Made by a program: the position numbers and the translations under genes
The notes under the pieces: generated by a model
Told to the model about the DNA's origin: nothing
The model's input: the letters and a program-made list of their open reading frames with translations, nothing else
Databases searched by the model: none
Shown here: piece by piece, positions 1 through 10,738 of the stretch
How the letters are laid out: each line of letters starts with the position of its first letter
Numbering within the stretch: the stretch's first letter is position 1
Source: Verrucomicrobiota bacterium
GTDB taxonomy: Bacteria > Verrucomicrobiota > Verrucomicrobiia > Opitutales > Opitutaceae
DNA length: 13,175 nt
NCBI GenBank assembly: GCA_030916665.1
Contig: JAUPWC010000553.1
Location: forward strand, 1 to 13,175
Direction of reading: 5' to 3'

Positions 1-1
1 G

Positions 2-550
2 ATCACCCCGCGCCCCATCGCGTGGGTCTCGACGGTCTCCGCTGCGGGCCAGACGAATCTTGCGCCGTTCTCCTATTTCCAGGCCGTGTGCTCCAAGCCG
101 GCCACCCTGATGTTCAGCGGTGCGGTCAACCGCCACGGCATCAGCAAGGACACTGTGCTCAACGTCGGCCAGGTGCCGGCGTTCGTCGTCAACCTCGTGT
201 CCTTCGCGCTCGCGGAGCCGATGAACCTCACGGCCACGCCGCTGCCGCACGGCGAGAGCGAGTTCGAGAAATTTGGCATCGCCAGCGCGCCGTCGACCAA
301 GGTGCGCCCGCCGCGCGTGGCTGCCGCTCCCGTGGCCTTCGAGTGCAAACTCGACCGCATCCTCACTTTCGGGGAAGGCCCCGGGAGCTCCAATGTCGTC
401 TTCGGCACCATCGTGTGCGCGCACATCAGCGACGCCGTGCTCGGCGCCGACGGCCAGGTCGATCCCGCGAAGCTCGACACCATCGGCCGCATGGGCGGCG
501 ACAACTACGTGCGCACGCGGGACCTGTTCACGGTGGCGCGTCCGAAGTAG
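2..550 (+). CDS. Flavin reductase family protein (DIM6/NTAB type), 5'-truncated by the window edge
   Basis: The reading frame is open from base 2 to a TAG at 548-550 and gives 182 residues. The true start lies left of the window; an internal GTG at 86 is in frame but would remove conserved sequence. The visible protein matches the FMN-binding split-barrel flavin reductase family from near its N-terminus: ITPRPIAWVSTVS, then NLAPFSYFQAV, then SKPATLMFSG, KDTVLNV, FVVNLVS and LAEPMN. The C-terminal part carries RPPRV, a second beta-rich segment with FGTIVCAHI, and the closing GRMGGDNYVRTRDLF typical of this group. Compared with a usual length near 200 residues, only about 20-25 appear to be missing. 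Known members bind FMN and either reduce flavin with NAD(P)H or act as the reductase partner of a monooxygenase. The substrate here cannot be read from sequence. The product is probably cytosolic. The gene converges on the response regulator gene, with a REP-like stem-loop between them. Confidence 0.9.
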   Translation: MTPRPIAWVSTVSAAGQTNLAPFSYFQAVCSKPATLMFSGAVNRHGISKDTVLNVGQVPAFVVNLVSFALAEPMNLTATPLPHGESEFEKFGIASAPSTKVRPPRVAAAPVAFECKLDRILTFGEGPGSSNVVFGTIVCAHISDAVLGADGQVDPAKLDTIGRMGGDNYVRTRDLFTVARPK

Positions 551-558
551 GGCTTCTT

Positions 559-582
559 GTGGGCAGCGCGCTTGCGCGCGCT
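559..582 (+). repeat. REP-like palindromic unit, left copy
   Basis: The unit starts with GTGG, as the extragenic palindromes mobilised by RAYT (REP-associated tyrosine) transposases commonly do. It then holds a perfect hairpin: AGCGCGC (565-571), loop TTGC, GCGCGCT (576-582). It lies in the gap between two convergent genes and has an inverted partner at 597-620. That it is a dispersed family is inferred from its form only; no second locus is visible in this window. Confidence 0.5.
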
Positions 583-596
583 CCGTGGTAGCTCAA

Positions 597-620
597 GGCG
601 CACGCAAGCGCGCTGCCCAC
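597..620 (-). repeat. REP-like palindromic unit, right inverted copy
   Basis: Read on the minus strand this copy begins GTGGGCAGCGCGCTTGCG and matches the left copy at 22 of 23 positions (598-620 against 559-581). The single difference is 577 C against 602 A. Its own hairpin is imperfect, with one G-T pair and one mismatch, which is usual for REP units. The two GTGG heads lie at the outer ends of the pair, so the units face each other as in a BIME-type doublet. Confidence 0.5.
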
Positions 621-632
621 AGGTTCAGCCGT

Positions 633-1552
633 TCACTCCGGCAACCGCCGGAGCTGTTCGTTGGCCAGGGCGGCGGCGGCGACGCGGTTCTCCACGCCGA
701 GGCGCTCGAAGAGCTGTTCGACGTGCTTTTCCACCGTGCGCGGGCTGGTGCCGAGGATGATGGCAATCTCGGCGTTGGTCTTGCTCTGGGCGACCCAGTA
801 GAGCACCTCCGCCTGGCGCGGAGTCACGCCGAGCTTGGTGAGTTCAACCGGGCCGGGCGGGGCGTGCTCCTCGATGAGGTAAAGAACGGTCAGCGAGTCG
901 TTGCCCTTCTCGGTGAAGCGGTGCAGCAGGAGCGTGCCGGCGGCGCTGTGGTAGCGTTCGCCCGTGTTCAGCTCCGGCGGGAGAAAACCGGGCTGATGAT
1001 GGGCGAGGTGTTTGAACAGCAGATGCGTGGCCCGGAGCGTCTGGAAAATCAGCCGTCCGCCACTGTCGGAGATCAGCAGCGCACGGTCGAGCGACTGCGC
1101 CAGCTGGGCTTCGGCATCGAGCCGCAGGGCGATCTCGGCCTCCAGCCGGACGTTTTTCTGCTGCAGCGCCAGCCGGGCGTCGCGCAGGTCGAGGTGGGTG
1201 CGCACACGCGCCAGCACCTCGGGGGGATGCACGGGCTTGCTGATGTAATCCACCGCCCCGGCCTCGAGGGCGCGCACTTTCTGGGCGGGCACATCCACGG
1301 AGGTGAGAAAAATCAGGGGCAGGTCGCGCCAGGCGGGATTTTCCCGGATGCGCAGGCACACGGCCAGTCCGTCCATGCCCGGCATGATCATGTCGAGCAG
1401 GATGAGGCTCACCGGCTGCTGGGCGAGCAGCTCCAGCGCCCGCGGTCCGTTCTCGGCGACCAGCACCCGCAGCCCCGCGCCGCCGAGCGTCTCCAGCACG
1501 AGGCCGAGGTTGGCGGGAGTGTCATCGACGACCAGGACGGTGGGAAGCGGGC

Positions 1553-1556
<4 letters not shown>
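633..1556 (-). CDS. Response regulator: receiver, PAS-like middle domain, LuxR-type HTH
   Basis: This is a 307-residue cytosolic DNA-binding response regulator. Residues 6-122 form a receiver with acidic pair D11-D12, phosphoacceptor D55 in [13 protein letters not shown], switch residue T85 in FLTS and K107 in SKPVHP. Residues 124-155 look like a coiled-coil linker. Residues 156-230 resemble a small PAS-like module ([13 protein letters not shown] at the start), a weaker call. Residues 240-303 are a LuxR/GerE-type HTH, with LTPRQ-like [29 protein letters not shown] and [10 protein letters not shown]. The ATG at 1556-1554 overlaps the TGA of the upstream sensor kinase (1555-1553) as ATGA, which fixes the start and implies translational coupling. 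It is therefore the likely partner of that kinase. The hybrid kinase has no DNA-binding domain of its own, so this protein is the probable transcriptional output. Its targets are not identifiable from the window. It ends just before the REP-like stem-loop. Confidence 0.93.
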
Positions 1557-5362
<3,806 letters not shown>

Positions 5363-5371
5363 CGGGGGCCT

Positions 5372-5399
5372 TTTATGGAGCGGCCCGAAAGGCGGTCAA
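5372..5399 (-). promoter_or_regulatory. Possible sigma-70-like promoter of the sensor kinase gene
   Basis: On the minus strand TTGACC (5399-5394) is followed after 16 bases by CATAAA (5377-5372). Transcription would start only one to three bases before the ATG at 5362, giving an almost leaderless message. The -10 candidate overlaps the AAAAGG (5374-5369) that would otherwise serve as the ribosome binding site, so the two readings compete. A second TTGACCG lies 26 bases upstream (5425-5419). The alternative is read-through from the DUF3999 gene, whose stop is 67 bases away. Confidence 0.25.
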
Positions 5400-5429
5400 A
5401 TCCTCATCGCTGGCTATCCGGTCAAGTTA

Positions 5430-7430
5430 TCATCTGGGCGCTTCCGGCTTCGGCAGCAGGCGGGCGACGATCACGAGGAGCACGACCACCACCAGCGATA
5501 ATGCGCCCCAGAAGACGGCCCCGCCCTTGAGGTGACGCAGCGCGCCGCGGGCGAAACCCTCGGAGGCGGTTTCTTCGGCGCCGAGACGGGCGGATTGACG
5601 CGAGGTGGTAAGCAATTGCCGGGCGACGAGGCTCAGATCGTAGCGCGGCGCGACGGCCTGCGGGTGGCCGTAGAGCAGCGCGAAGCCGTCAGTCTCCGCA
5701 GTCTTGAAAACCAGCCGCACCACGGCGTGCTCGGCTTTCACGCCGGTGAGTGTGATGGGCGGGTTGTCGCCGTTGTCGGTTTCCAGCCACAGCGTGTCAG
5801 TCTGAGGGCGATCCGCGAGGTCAAACACCCGGGTGCGTGGCGAGCCGGGTTCGGGCGTGCGGCTCCAGGCGCCGTTGGCGAGCGTTCGTTCGTAGGTGCG
5901 GCCGTCGCGGGCAGTGACCTTTTCGTAGAGGCGGAGCTGACGTTGGAAAAGCGGGGTGTCCGTCGCCAGCGCCAGGCGCAGGAGCGGCAGACTGGAGTGC
6001 GGAAGCTGCAGGCGCCAGATGCTGACCGTCGGTCGTTTGGCATCGGTGATGATTTCAGGGGTCAGCGCGAGGGAGCGCGCGAGACCGGTGCGTTCGAGGA
6101 TGAACGGGATCTGGTTGCCGGCGCGCAGCAGACGCAGGTCGGCGAAGTCGGTGCGTGCACCCGCCAGTGCGGCGGGATCGAGTTCGAGTTCCTGCACGCC
6201 GGGCGCGGTGAGTTGCAGGCCACGACGACGCGTCCAGCCCTCCGCATCAAGCGGTGCCCCAGTCAAAGGCACGTCCGGCAACGGGGCTTCGGCGAGTGAG
6301 GTGCGCGGCTGGTAGCCGGGCATGTCCTGCAACGGGCCGGGCCGGACGATGGTCGCCCCGGCGGCGCGCATCTGCTCGATGAAGGAAGCGAGATCGTAAC
6401 GCGGGGCCTTGGTCTGCGGGTTGCCCGAGAGCAGCGTGTAAGTGCCGGCGGCGGTGGCGTTGAAAAGCAGGGTGGAGGCGTCGCGCTTGATCCGGATGTC
6501 CGTCACGGCCAGCGGCGGCGAATCACCATTGTGGATGTGGACCAGCAGTTCGCGGGCGAGCGGCACATGGTTGAAATCCAGCCTGAGCTGGGCGTGCGTC
6601 GGCGCGCCCTCGAGCGCCACGCGGTAGAGCGTGCCGCTGCCGACGGTGCGCTCACCGGACACAAGATCGCGGACGTCACGGACTCCCACGATCACCCGGC
6701 GCATGAAGAGCGGTTCTGACGTGTCGAGTTCGAGCGCGGCCAACGGAGCATGCCGGCCATCCAGGGCCAAGGTCAGCACCGACTCGCTGGCGAATTCCTC
6801 CCGGGTGGTGATCCGGGCTCCGACCGGCACGGGTTCGGCAGCGGGTCCGGCGGCGAGCGTGAGCGCAGCACCGGTGAAGGGCACGGTGGTGCCGTTCACG
6901 GTGATGCGGAGCCAGGTGGCCGGACGATGTCCGGCGGGCAGGCTGAGTTTCTCCGCGCCCCATTGGCGGAATAGCGGCACACCTTCATCAACGGCGCTCC
7001 AAGCCGAGCCGTCAGGCGAAGTTTCAATGCGGGCCGGGCGCAGAAAATGCGGGTGCGGCGTCTCCAGTGCCAGCGAGGCCACGCGCTCGTCGGTCGTGCC
7101 GGCTTTTATCAGGATCACGGTGTTGCCGTTTTCGAGCCGGGTCTCGAACGAGGCGGGACGCACGACCCGGCTCAACACCACGGTGGGCCGGTCGAACACG
7201 AAGGCCGTCTCGCGGCCCGCAGGGTCGAGGAGGCGCAGGTCGGAGCGGTCCGGCTGCGCGGCGTCGAAGGTGGCGTCGGGCAGCTCCACGCGCACGACGC
7301 CGGGGGCGGTGACGGTGATTTCCTGCCGGTGCCGCCACTCGGTGGGCACGAGCGCGGCGAAGGCGGAGACCGCGCCGGTGAGCGCGGCCACCACAACGGC
7401 GTTACGGAGCGGGCGGGGGAGTTTTTTCAT
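5430..7430 (-). CDS. DUF3999 family protein, exported and C-terminally membrane-anchored, with internal duplication
   Basis: The protein has 666 residues. The ATG at 7430 is chosen because it gives a clean signal peptide: a basic MKKLPRPLRN, then hydrophobic AVVVAALTGAVSAFA, with likely cleavage near residue 25. The frame stays open further upstream to 7622, but that part overlaps the DUF2339 coding region and looks like shadow sequence. The body is beta-rich and predicted periplasmic. A single helix at about 639-659 (AVFWGALSLVVVVLLVIVA) plus a short basic tail anchors it. Two related halves are visible. TAPGVVRVEL at 41-50 matches TAPGVQELEL at 408-417, and APRYDLASF at 342-350 matches APRYDLSLV at 594-602. 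Residues 127-180 look like a galactose-binding-like insert (RIETSPDGSAW...ATWLRITV). DUF3999 proteins are known as neighbours of DUF2339 membrane proteins, and the start overlaps the end of that gene by 29 bases. No catalytic motif is recognised; biochemical function is unknown. Confidence 0.85.
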   Translation of the reverse strand: MKKLPRPLRNAVVVAALTGAVSAFAALVPTEWRHRQEITVTAPGVVRVELPDATFDAAQPDRSDLRLLDPAGRETAFVFDRPTVVLSRVVRPASFETRLENGNTVILIKAGTTDERVASLALETPHPHFLRPARIETSPDGSAWSAVDEGVPLFRQWGAEKLSLPAGHRPATWLRITVNGTTVPFTGAALTLAAGPAAEPVPVGARITTREEFASESVLTLALDGRHAPLAALELDTSEPLFMRRVIVGVRDVRDLVSGERTVGSGTLYRVALEGAPTHAQLRLDFNHVPLARELLVHIHNGDSPPLAVTDIRIKRDASTLLFNATAAGTYTLLSGNPQTKAPRYDLASFIEQMRAAGATIVRPGPLQDMPGYQPRTSLAEAPLPDVPLTGAPLDAEGWTRRRGLQLTAPGVQELELDPAALAGARTDFADLRLLRAGNQIPFILERTGLARSLALTPEIITDAKRPTVSIWRLQLPHSSLPLLRLALATDTPLFQRQLRLYEKVTARDGRTYERTLANGAWSRTPEPGSPRTRVFDLADRPQTDTLWLETDNGDNPPITLTGVKAEHAVVRLVFKTAETDGFALLYGHPQAVAPRYDLSLVARQLLTTSRQSARLGAEETASEGFARGALRHLKGGAVFWGALSLVVVVLLVIVARLLPKPEAPR

Positions 7431-10400
7431 GGGCGGGGAGAAACCGCTGGTAGGCGAAGGAGGCGAGGATGGCGATGACGGCCACGCCCATGAGCGCGCC
7501 GACGCGGTAAAGGGCCTGCAAGCGGGCGAGGTCGTGGAGGAAGAGCTTGGCCAGAGCGACGCCCAGCAGCGCAATGGCGGCATAGCGGGCAGCCTTCTGG
7601 GCCTTCCAGATGCCGGCGCCAAGCAGGCCGAGGGCGAAGAGAGCCCACGCGATGGTGTAGGTCATGTCGCGTGCGAAGCTGCCGCGGAACTTGAACGTGA
7701 GCGTGGTCGCGCCCGGAGCCGTGAAGAAGTCGGCGATCTGGATGTTGAGCAGCAGGAACGCGAGGATGACGCCGAGCGTGTTGAGGAGCGGCGGGGTGTT
7801 GATGCCCAGCGTGCGCTCGCGCGGCGGAGCCAGGAGCTTGGCGCCGATGAACAGCGCGGCGATGACGAGGCCGTAGGCGTAGAGATACCAGTTGAGGATC
7901 GGGGTGTCGCCGCGGACGTGGTAGGAGAACACCGCGCCGTTGAAGGTCAGCCGCACGAAGGCCACGACCAGCAGCACGACGCCGGTGGCGCGCAGGCCCG
8001 GGTGCGGCACACGGTGGAACAACCACAGCAGCGCCGCGCCCTCCAGCGCCCAGCCGATGGTGATCCACTGGCGGTCGAACTGGAGCGGGAAGACGAGCGT
8101 GATGAAGAACAGGGCCGCGCCGCCGAACCACGCGAGCTGGTTGAGGCGGGCGGGCTCGTTGGCGGGCACGGTCTTCAGGATGCCGACGAGGCTCAGCAGC
8201 GGCGCCACGGCGAACAGCGCAGGCAGCAGGCCCATGAACTCGTTGGGCGCCGCTGCGGCGATCAACCGGTGGATGAGCGGAAAATGCAGGATGCCCGCCA
8301 GCGCCGCGGTTGCCCAAGGACCGGTGCGATCAACGAAGGCTTTCCGGAAGACAAACGGAAATGCCGTGAAGATTGCGTAGAACCCGAAATACCAGAACAG
8401 CGGCAGCGCCGGCGCACCGGTGCTGAAGTGGCGGGTGTGCCACGCAAACTCCAAGCCGACCACGCCAGCCAGAGCGCACAGCGGCAGCCAGTCCACGCGC
8501 AACAGCTTGGCGAGGCCGAGCGTCAGCACCACGAGCAGCAGGGCCAACCCGAAGATCATGGACGGATCCGGCACCGCCAGACGGGCGGTGGCCATGATCA
8601 GCAGCAGGAAGGGCAGCAGCGAGGAGAAGGCCGGCAGTTGCGCCCGGACATCGCCGAAGATTCCGTTGGCTTCCCCGGCCGGCAGGCGGTCGCCGAGCCG
8701 GCGCGCGAGCCAGAACCCGGCGGCAAAGAAGAAAACCGAGAAGCCGCCGATGGCCAGCAACAGCGGGAAGGGCAGCCCGAGATCCGCCGGCACGCGGAAG
8801 AGGCAGAGTCCGGTGGCGAGCAGCGTGAGCACGAGCACCGCGACGACCGACGCCAGCGACGCTGTGGCCACGGCAAGGCCGATGGCGATCAGGTCGATCA
8901 GCAGGATGGCGGGCCAGATCAGGAACGGCACCTCGTCGAGTTTCCAGATCGGCAGGAGGATCAGCAACAGGGTGAGCGGGGCAAAGAGCTGGCTCCACCA
9001 GGTGCCGGCGGCCTCGGGTCGGGCGCGTTCCAGCAGCAGCGGAAACACCGTGTGGAGGCCGGCGAAGACGAGGTAGAACGCCAGCGCCCAAGGCAGATTG
9101 GCATCTGTCAGGAATCCCCCGGTCCAGATGCCGAGCAACGCGAACGCGACCAGTCCGGCGGCGACATGGATGCGGGGCACAAATTCGTCGCGCCACGCCA
9201 GGGCCAGCAGTGCGGCGTCGAGCAGGAGCACGAAACCGAGGTAGAGCGGGGTGTTGGCGGCGATGGCCGGATAGCTGAGGAAGAACAGCGCGAAGCCGAA
9301 GCCCACGAAGGGCAGGGCGACGGCCGACAGGGATAATTCACGCGAACCGGATTCGCGGCGACGGGCCCATTCCGCGGCGGCGAGATACAGCGCGGTAAAA
9401 CCGAGGCACACGGTCATCGCGACCGATCCCTTCTCGCCGATGAAGAACTTGTCGGTCCAACCCAGCATCATGAGCACGGTGCCGCCGGCGCTCAGGGGCA
9501 CGAGGTGGCGCCAGCCCGTGCGCAGCGCCACGGCCACGAGGCCGACATCCAGCAGCGCGAGGTAGCCGAAGAGCCCGACGGGATTGTCCACGCCGGTGGA
9601 CAGCAGGATCGGTGTGAGGAATCCGCCGAGCATGCCGAGGATGGCCACGACTTGCGCCGGCAACCGCACCGCCAGCACGAAGGCCGTGGCGGTGATCAGC
9701 ACCATCAGCAGAAAGGTTGGCACCGTGCCGAAGAACGCGAACTTGTAGATCGAGTTGCAGGCGAAGGTCACCGCGTAGAGCGATACGACGCCGGCGGCCA
9801 CCATGCTATGGGCGGGAGCAGTGTAGCCTTTGCGGATGAGCCCGATGCCCCCGATGATCAGACCTGTGCCGGTCAGGAAACCGAGCGCCACGCGCACCTC
9901 GGCGGGAATGAGTCCCGTTTCGAAGGAGTATTTGACGAAGAACGCGACGCCGAGGAACAGCGCGAGGCCGCCAAGCCACGCTAAGAGCTTCGCCCCCATG
10001 AACATTTCCCAGTTGAAGGCCGGTTTTTCGTAGGCCGGTTCGGGGGTGGGCTCCGTGCTGTAGCCAAGGTCGCTGACCCCGGGGCGGTTCTCAGGGAGCC
10101 TGGCTGCAACCGGAGGCAACGGTGGCGGCACGGCCACGGATTCGGGTTGCGGAGCGGGCGTCGGCGTGACCGCGGTGATGACCGGAGTCGGCGTTTCGAT
10201 CACCGCCGGCGCCGGAGCGGGCGCGGCGGGCGGCGCGACAATCACCGGCGGCGGGGTGATCACCACGGGCTGAGCAGCGGGAACGGCGGGAGAGGGTGCG
10301 GCCGGCGGCTCGGCGGGCTTGGCTGTCGCGAGCTTGCGCAGCTTGATCTGCAGTTCCTTGAGTTCGGCATCGAGATAGGCGAGCCGCTGACGCAGGCTTT

Positions 10401-10503
10401 CCATCTCGGAGTTGTGGCCGCCGATCTTGATGATGGCCCAGATCGGAAAGATGATCAGCGCGGCGACGAGGTAGAGCAGCAGGAGGATGGCGAGCATTTC
10501 CAT
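7402..10503 (-). CDS. DUF2339 family polytopic membrane protein
   Basis: The protein has 1033 residues. An N-terminal membrane helix (about 3-27) is followed by a charged coiled-coil segment at 33-60 (MESLRQRLAYLDAELKELQ). A proline- and alanine-rich linker runs from about 62 to 160. The membrane domain then runs to the C-terminus with about 30 predicted hydrophobic segments by eye. It opens with the family hallmark FNWEMFMGAKLLAWLGGLAL (163-182) and FVKYSFETGLIP. This layout matches DUF2339, a widespread inner-membrane family without an assigned biochemical role. The first of two close in-frame ATGs (10503 and 10497) was taken; neither has a clear purine-rich ribosome binding site, since the 15 bases upstream are pyrimidine-rich. 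The last 29 bases overlap the start of the DUF3999 gene, implying coupled translation and joint function. Whether it transports, scaffolds or modifies envelope material cannot be told from sequence. Confidence 0.88.
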   Translation of the reverse strand: MEMLAILLLLYLVAALIIFPIWAIIKIGGHNSEMESLRQRLAYLDAELKELQIKLRKLATAKPAEPPAAPSPAVPAAQPVVITPPPVIVAPPAAPAPAPAVIETPTPVITAVTPTPAPQPESVAVPPPLPPVAARLPENRPGVSDLGYSTEPTPEPAYEKPAFNWEMFMGAKLLAWLGGLALFLGVAFFVKYSFETGLIPAEVRVALGFLTGTGLIIGGIGLIRKGYTAPAHSMVAAGVVSLYAVTFACNSIYKFAFFGTVPTFLLMVLITATAFVLAVRLPAQVVAILGMLGGFLTPILLSTGVDNPVGLFGYLALLDVGLVAVALRTGWRHLVPLSAGGTVLMMLGWTDKFFIGEKGSVAMTVCLGFTALYLAAAEWARRRESGSRELSLSAVALPFVGFGFALFFLSYPAIAANTPLYLGFVLLLDAALLALAWRDEFVPRIHVAAGLVAFALLGIWTGGFLTDANLPWALAFYLVFAGLHTVFPLLLERARPEAAGTWWSQLFAPLTLLLILLPIWKLDEVPFLIWPAILLIDLIAIGLAVATASLASVVAVLVLTLLATGLCLFRVPADLGLPFPLLLAIGGFSVFFFAAGFWLARRLGDRLPAGEANGIFGDVRAQLPAFSSLLPFLLLIMATARLAVPDPSMIFGLALLLVVLTLGLAKLLRVDWLPLCALAGVVGLEFAWHTRHFSTGAPALPLFWYFGFYAIFTAFPFVFRKAFVDRTGPWATAALAGILHFPLIHRLIAAAAPNEFMGLLPALFAVAPLLSLVGILKTVPANEPARLNQLAWFGGAALFFITLVFPLQFDRQWITIGWALEGAALLWLFHRVPHPGLRATGVVLLVVAFVRLTFNGAVFSYHVRGDTPILNWYLYAYGLVIAALFIGAKLLAPPRERTLGINTPPLLNTLGVILAFLLLNIQIADFFTAPGATTLTFKFRGSFARDMTYTIAWALFALGLLGAGIWKAQKAARYAAIALLGVALAKLFLHDLARLQALYRVGALMGVAVIAILASFAYQRFLPAHEKTPPPAP

Positions 10504-10698
10504 GGGGGAAGAGGGCGGCCGGAGAATAGCCGAAGCGACGGTCGCCGGGTTAATCGAATAATCCGATGCGGACCATTGGCCGGCCTGATGGCCGGCGGGG
10601 TGCGAGACGCGAAGTCATGCGTTCATGAAGGAAGGCCCGTTGCCGGTATCCAATCGCGACCGTTCGGTGGTGGCAAGCGTGCGGTGCGAGCACAACAA
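10504..10698. other. Intergenic leader of the DUF2339 gene
   Basis: Together with the terminator this is the largest gap in the window. No credible small gene is seen on either strand. A short hairpin, GCCGGCC TGAT GGCCGGC, lies at 10579-10596. Minus-strand promoter candidates are weak: TTGCCA (10675-10670) followed after 17 bases by TTGGAT is the best, with a poor -10. The DUF2339 promoter must lie here or upstream, but I cannot place it. Confidence 0.5.
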
Positions 10699-10722
10699 AG
10701 GCGGGGCCGGCCGGCCCCGCCT
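10690..10722 (-). terminator. GC-rich intrinsic terminator after the PVC-type dehydrogenase gene
   Basis: Bases 10699-10722 form a perfect 24-base palindrome with half AGGCGGGGCCGG. Read on the minus strand it gives a strong stem followed by CTTTGTTGTG, a T-rich tail. It begins 16 bases after the TAA of the haem-domain gene (10741-10739). Position, stem strength and tail together support an intrinsic terminator for that gene, which would separate it from the DUF2339 unit. Confidence 0.7.
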
Positions 10723-10738
10723 CGGAGTGGCTGCGCGC

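Larger units (their letters stand above)
558..621. terminator. Long stem-loop between convergent genes, possible bidirectional terminator
   Basis: Bases 558-581 pair with 598-621, with one mismatch, around a 16-base loop (582-597), giving a 24-bp stem. It sits between the flavin reductase stop (550) and the regulator stop (633), where a shared terminator is expected. There is no T-run after the stem on either strand, so classical intrinsic termination is not supported. It may instead act as an mRNA 3'-end stabiliser. Confidence 0.4.

Noticed and set aside
7431..7622. N-terminal extension of the DUF3999 protein to an ATG at 7622
   Set aside because: The extra 64 residues are Ser/Pro-rich shadow of the DUF2339 coding region, and they would bury the clear signal peptide that starts at 7430.
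6631..9336. A 901-codon open frame on the plus strand, antisense to the DUF2339 and DUF3999 genes
   Set aside because: Its translation is a low-complexity mix rich in Arg, Gln, Glu and Gly with no recognisable domain, while the opposite strand encodes clear membrane helices and a signal peptide. Long antisense frames are common in GC-rich genes.
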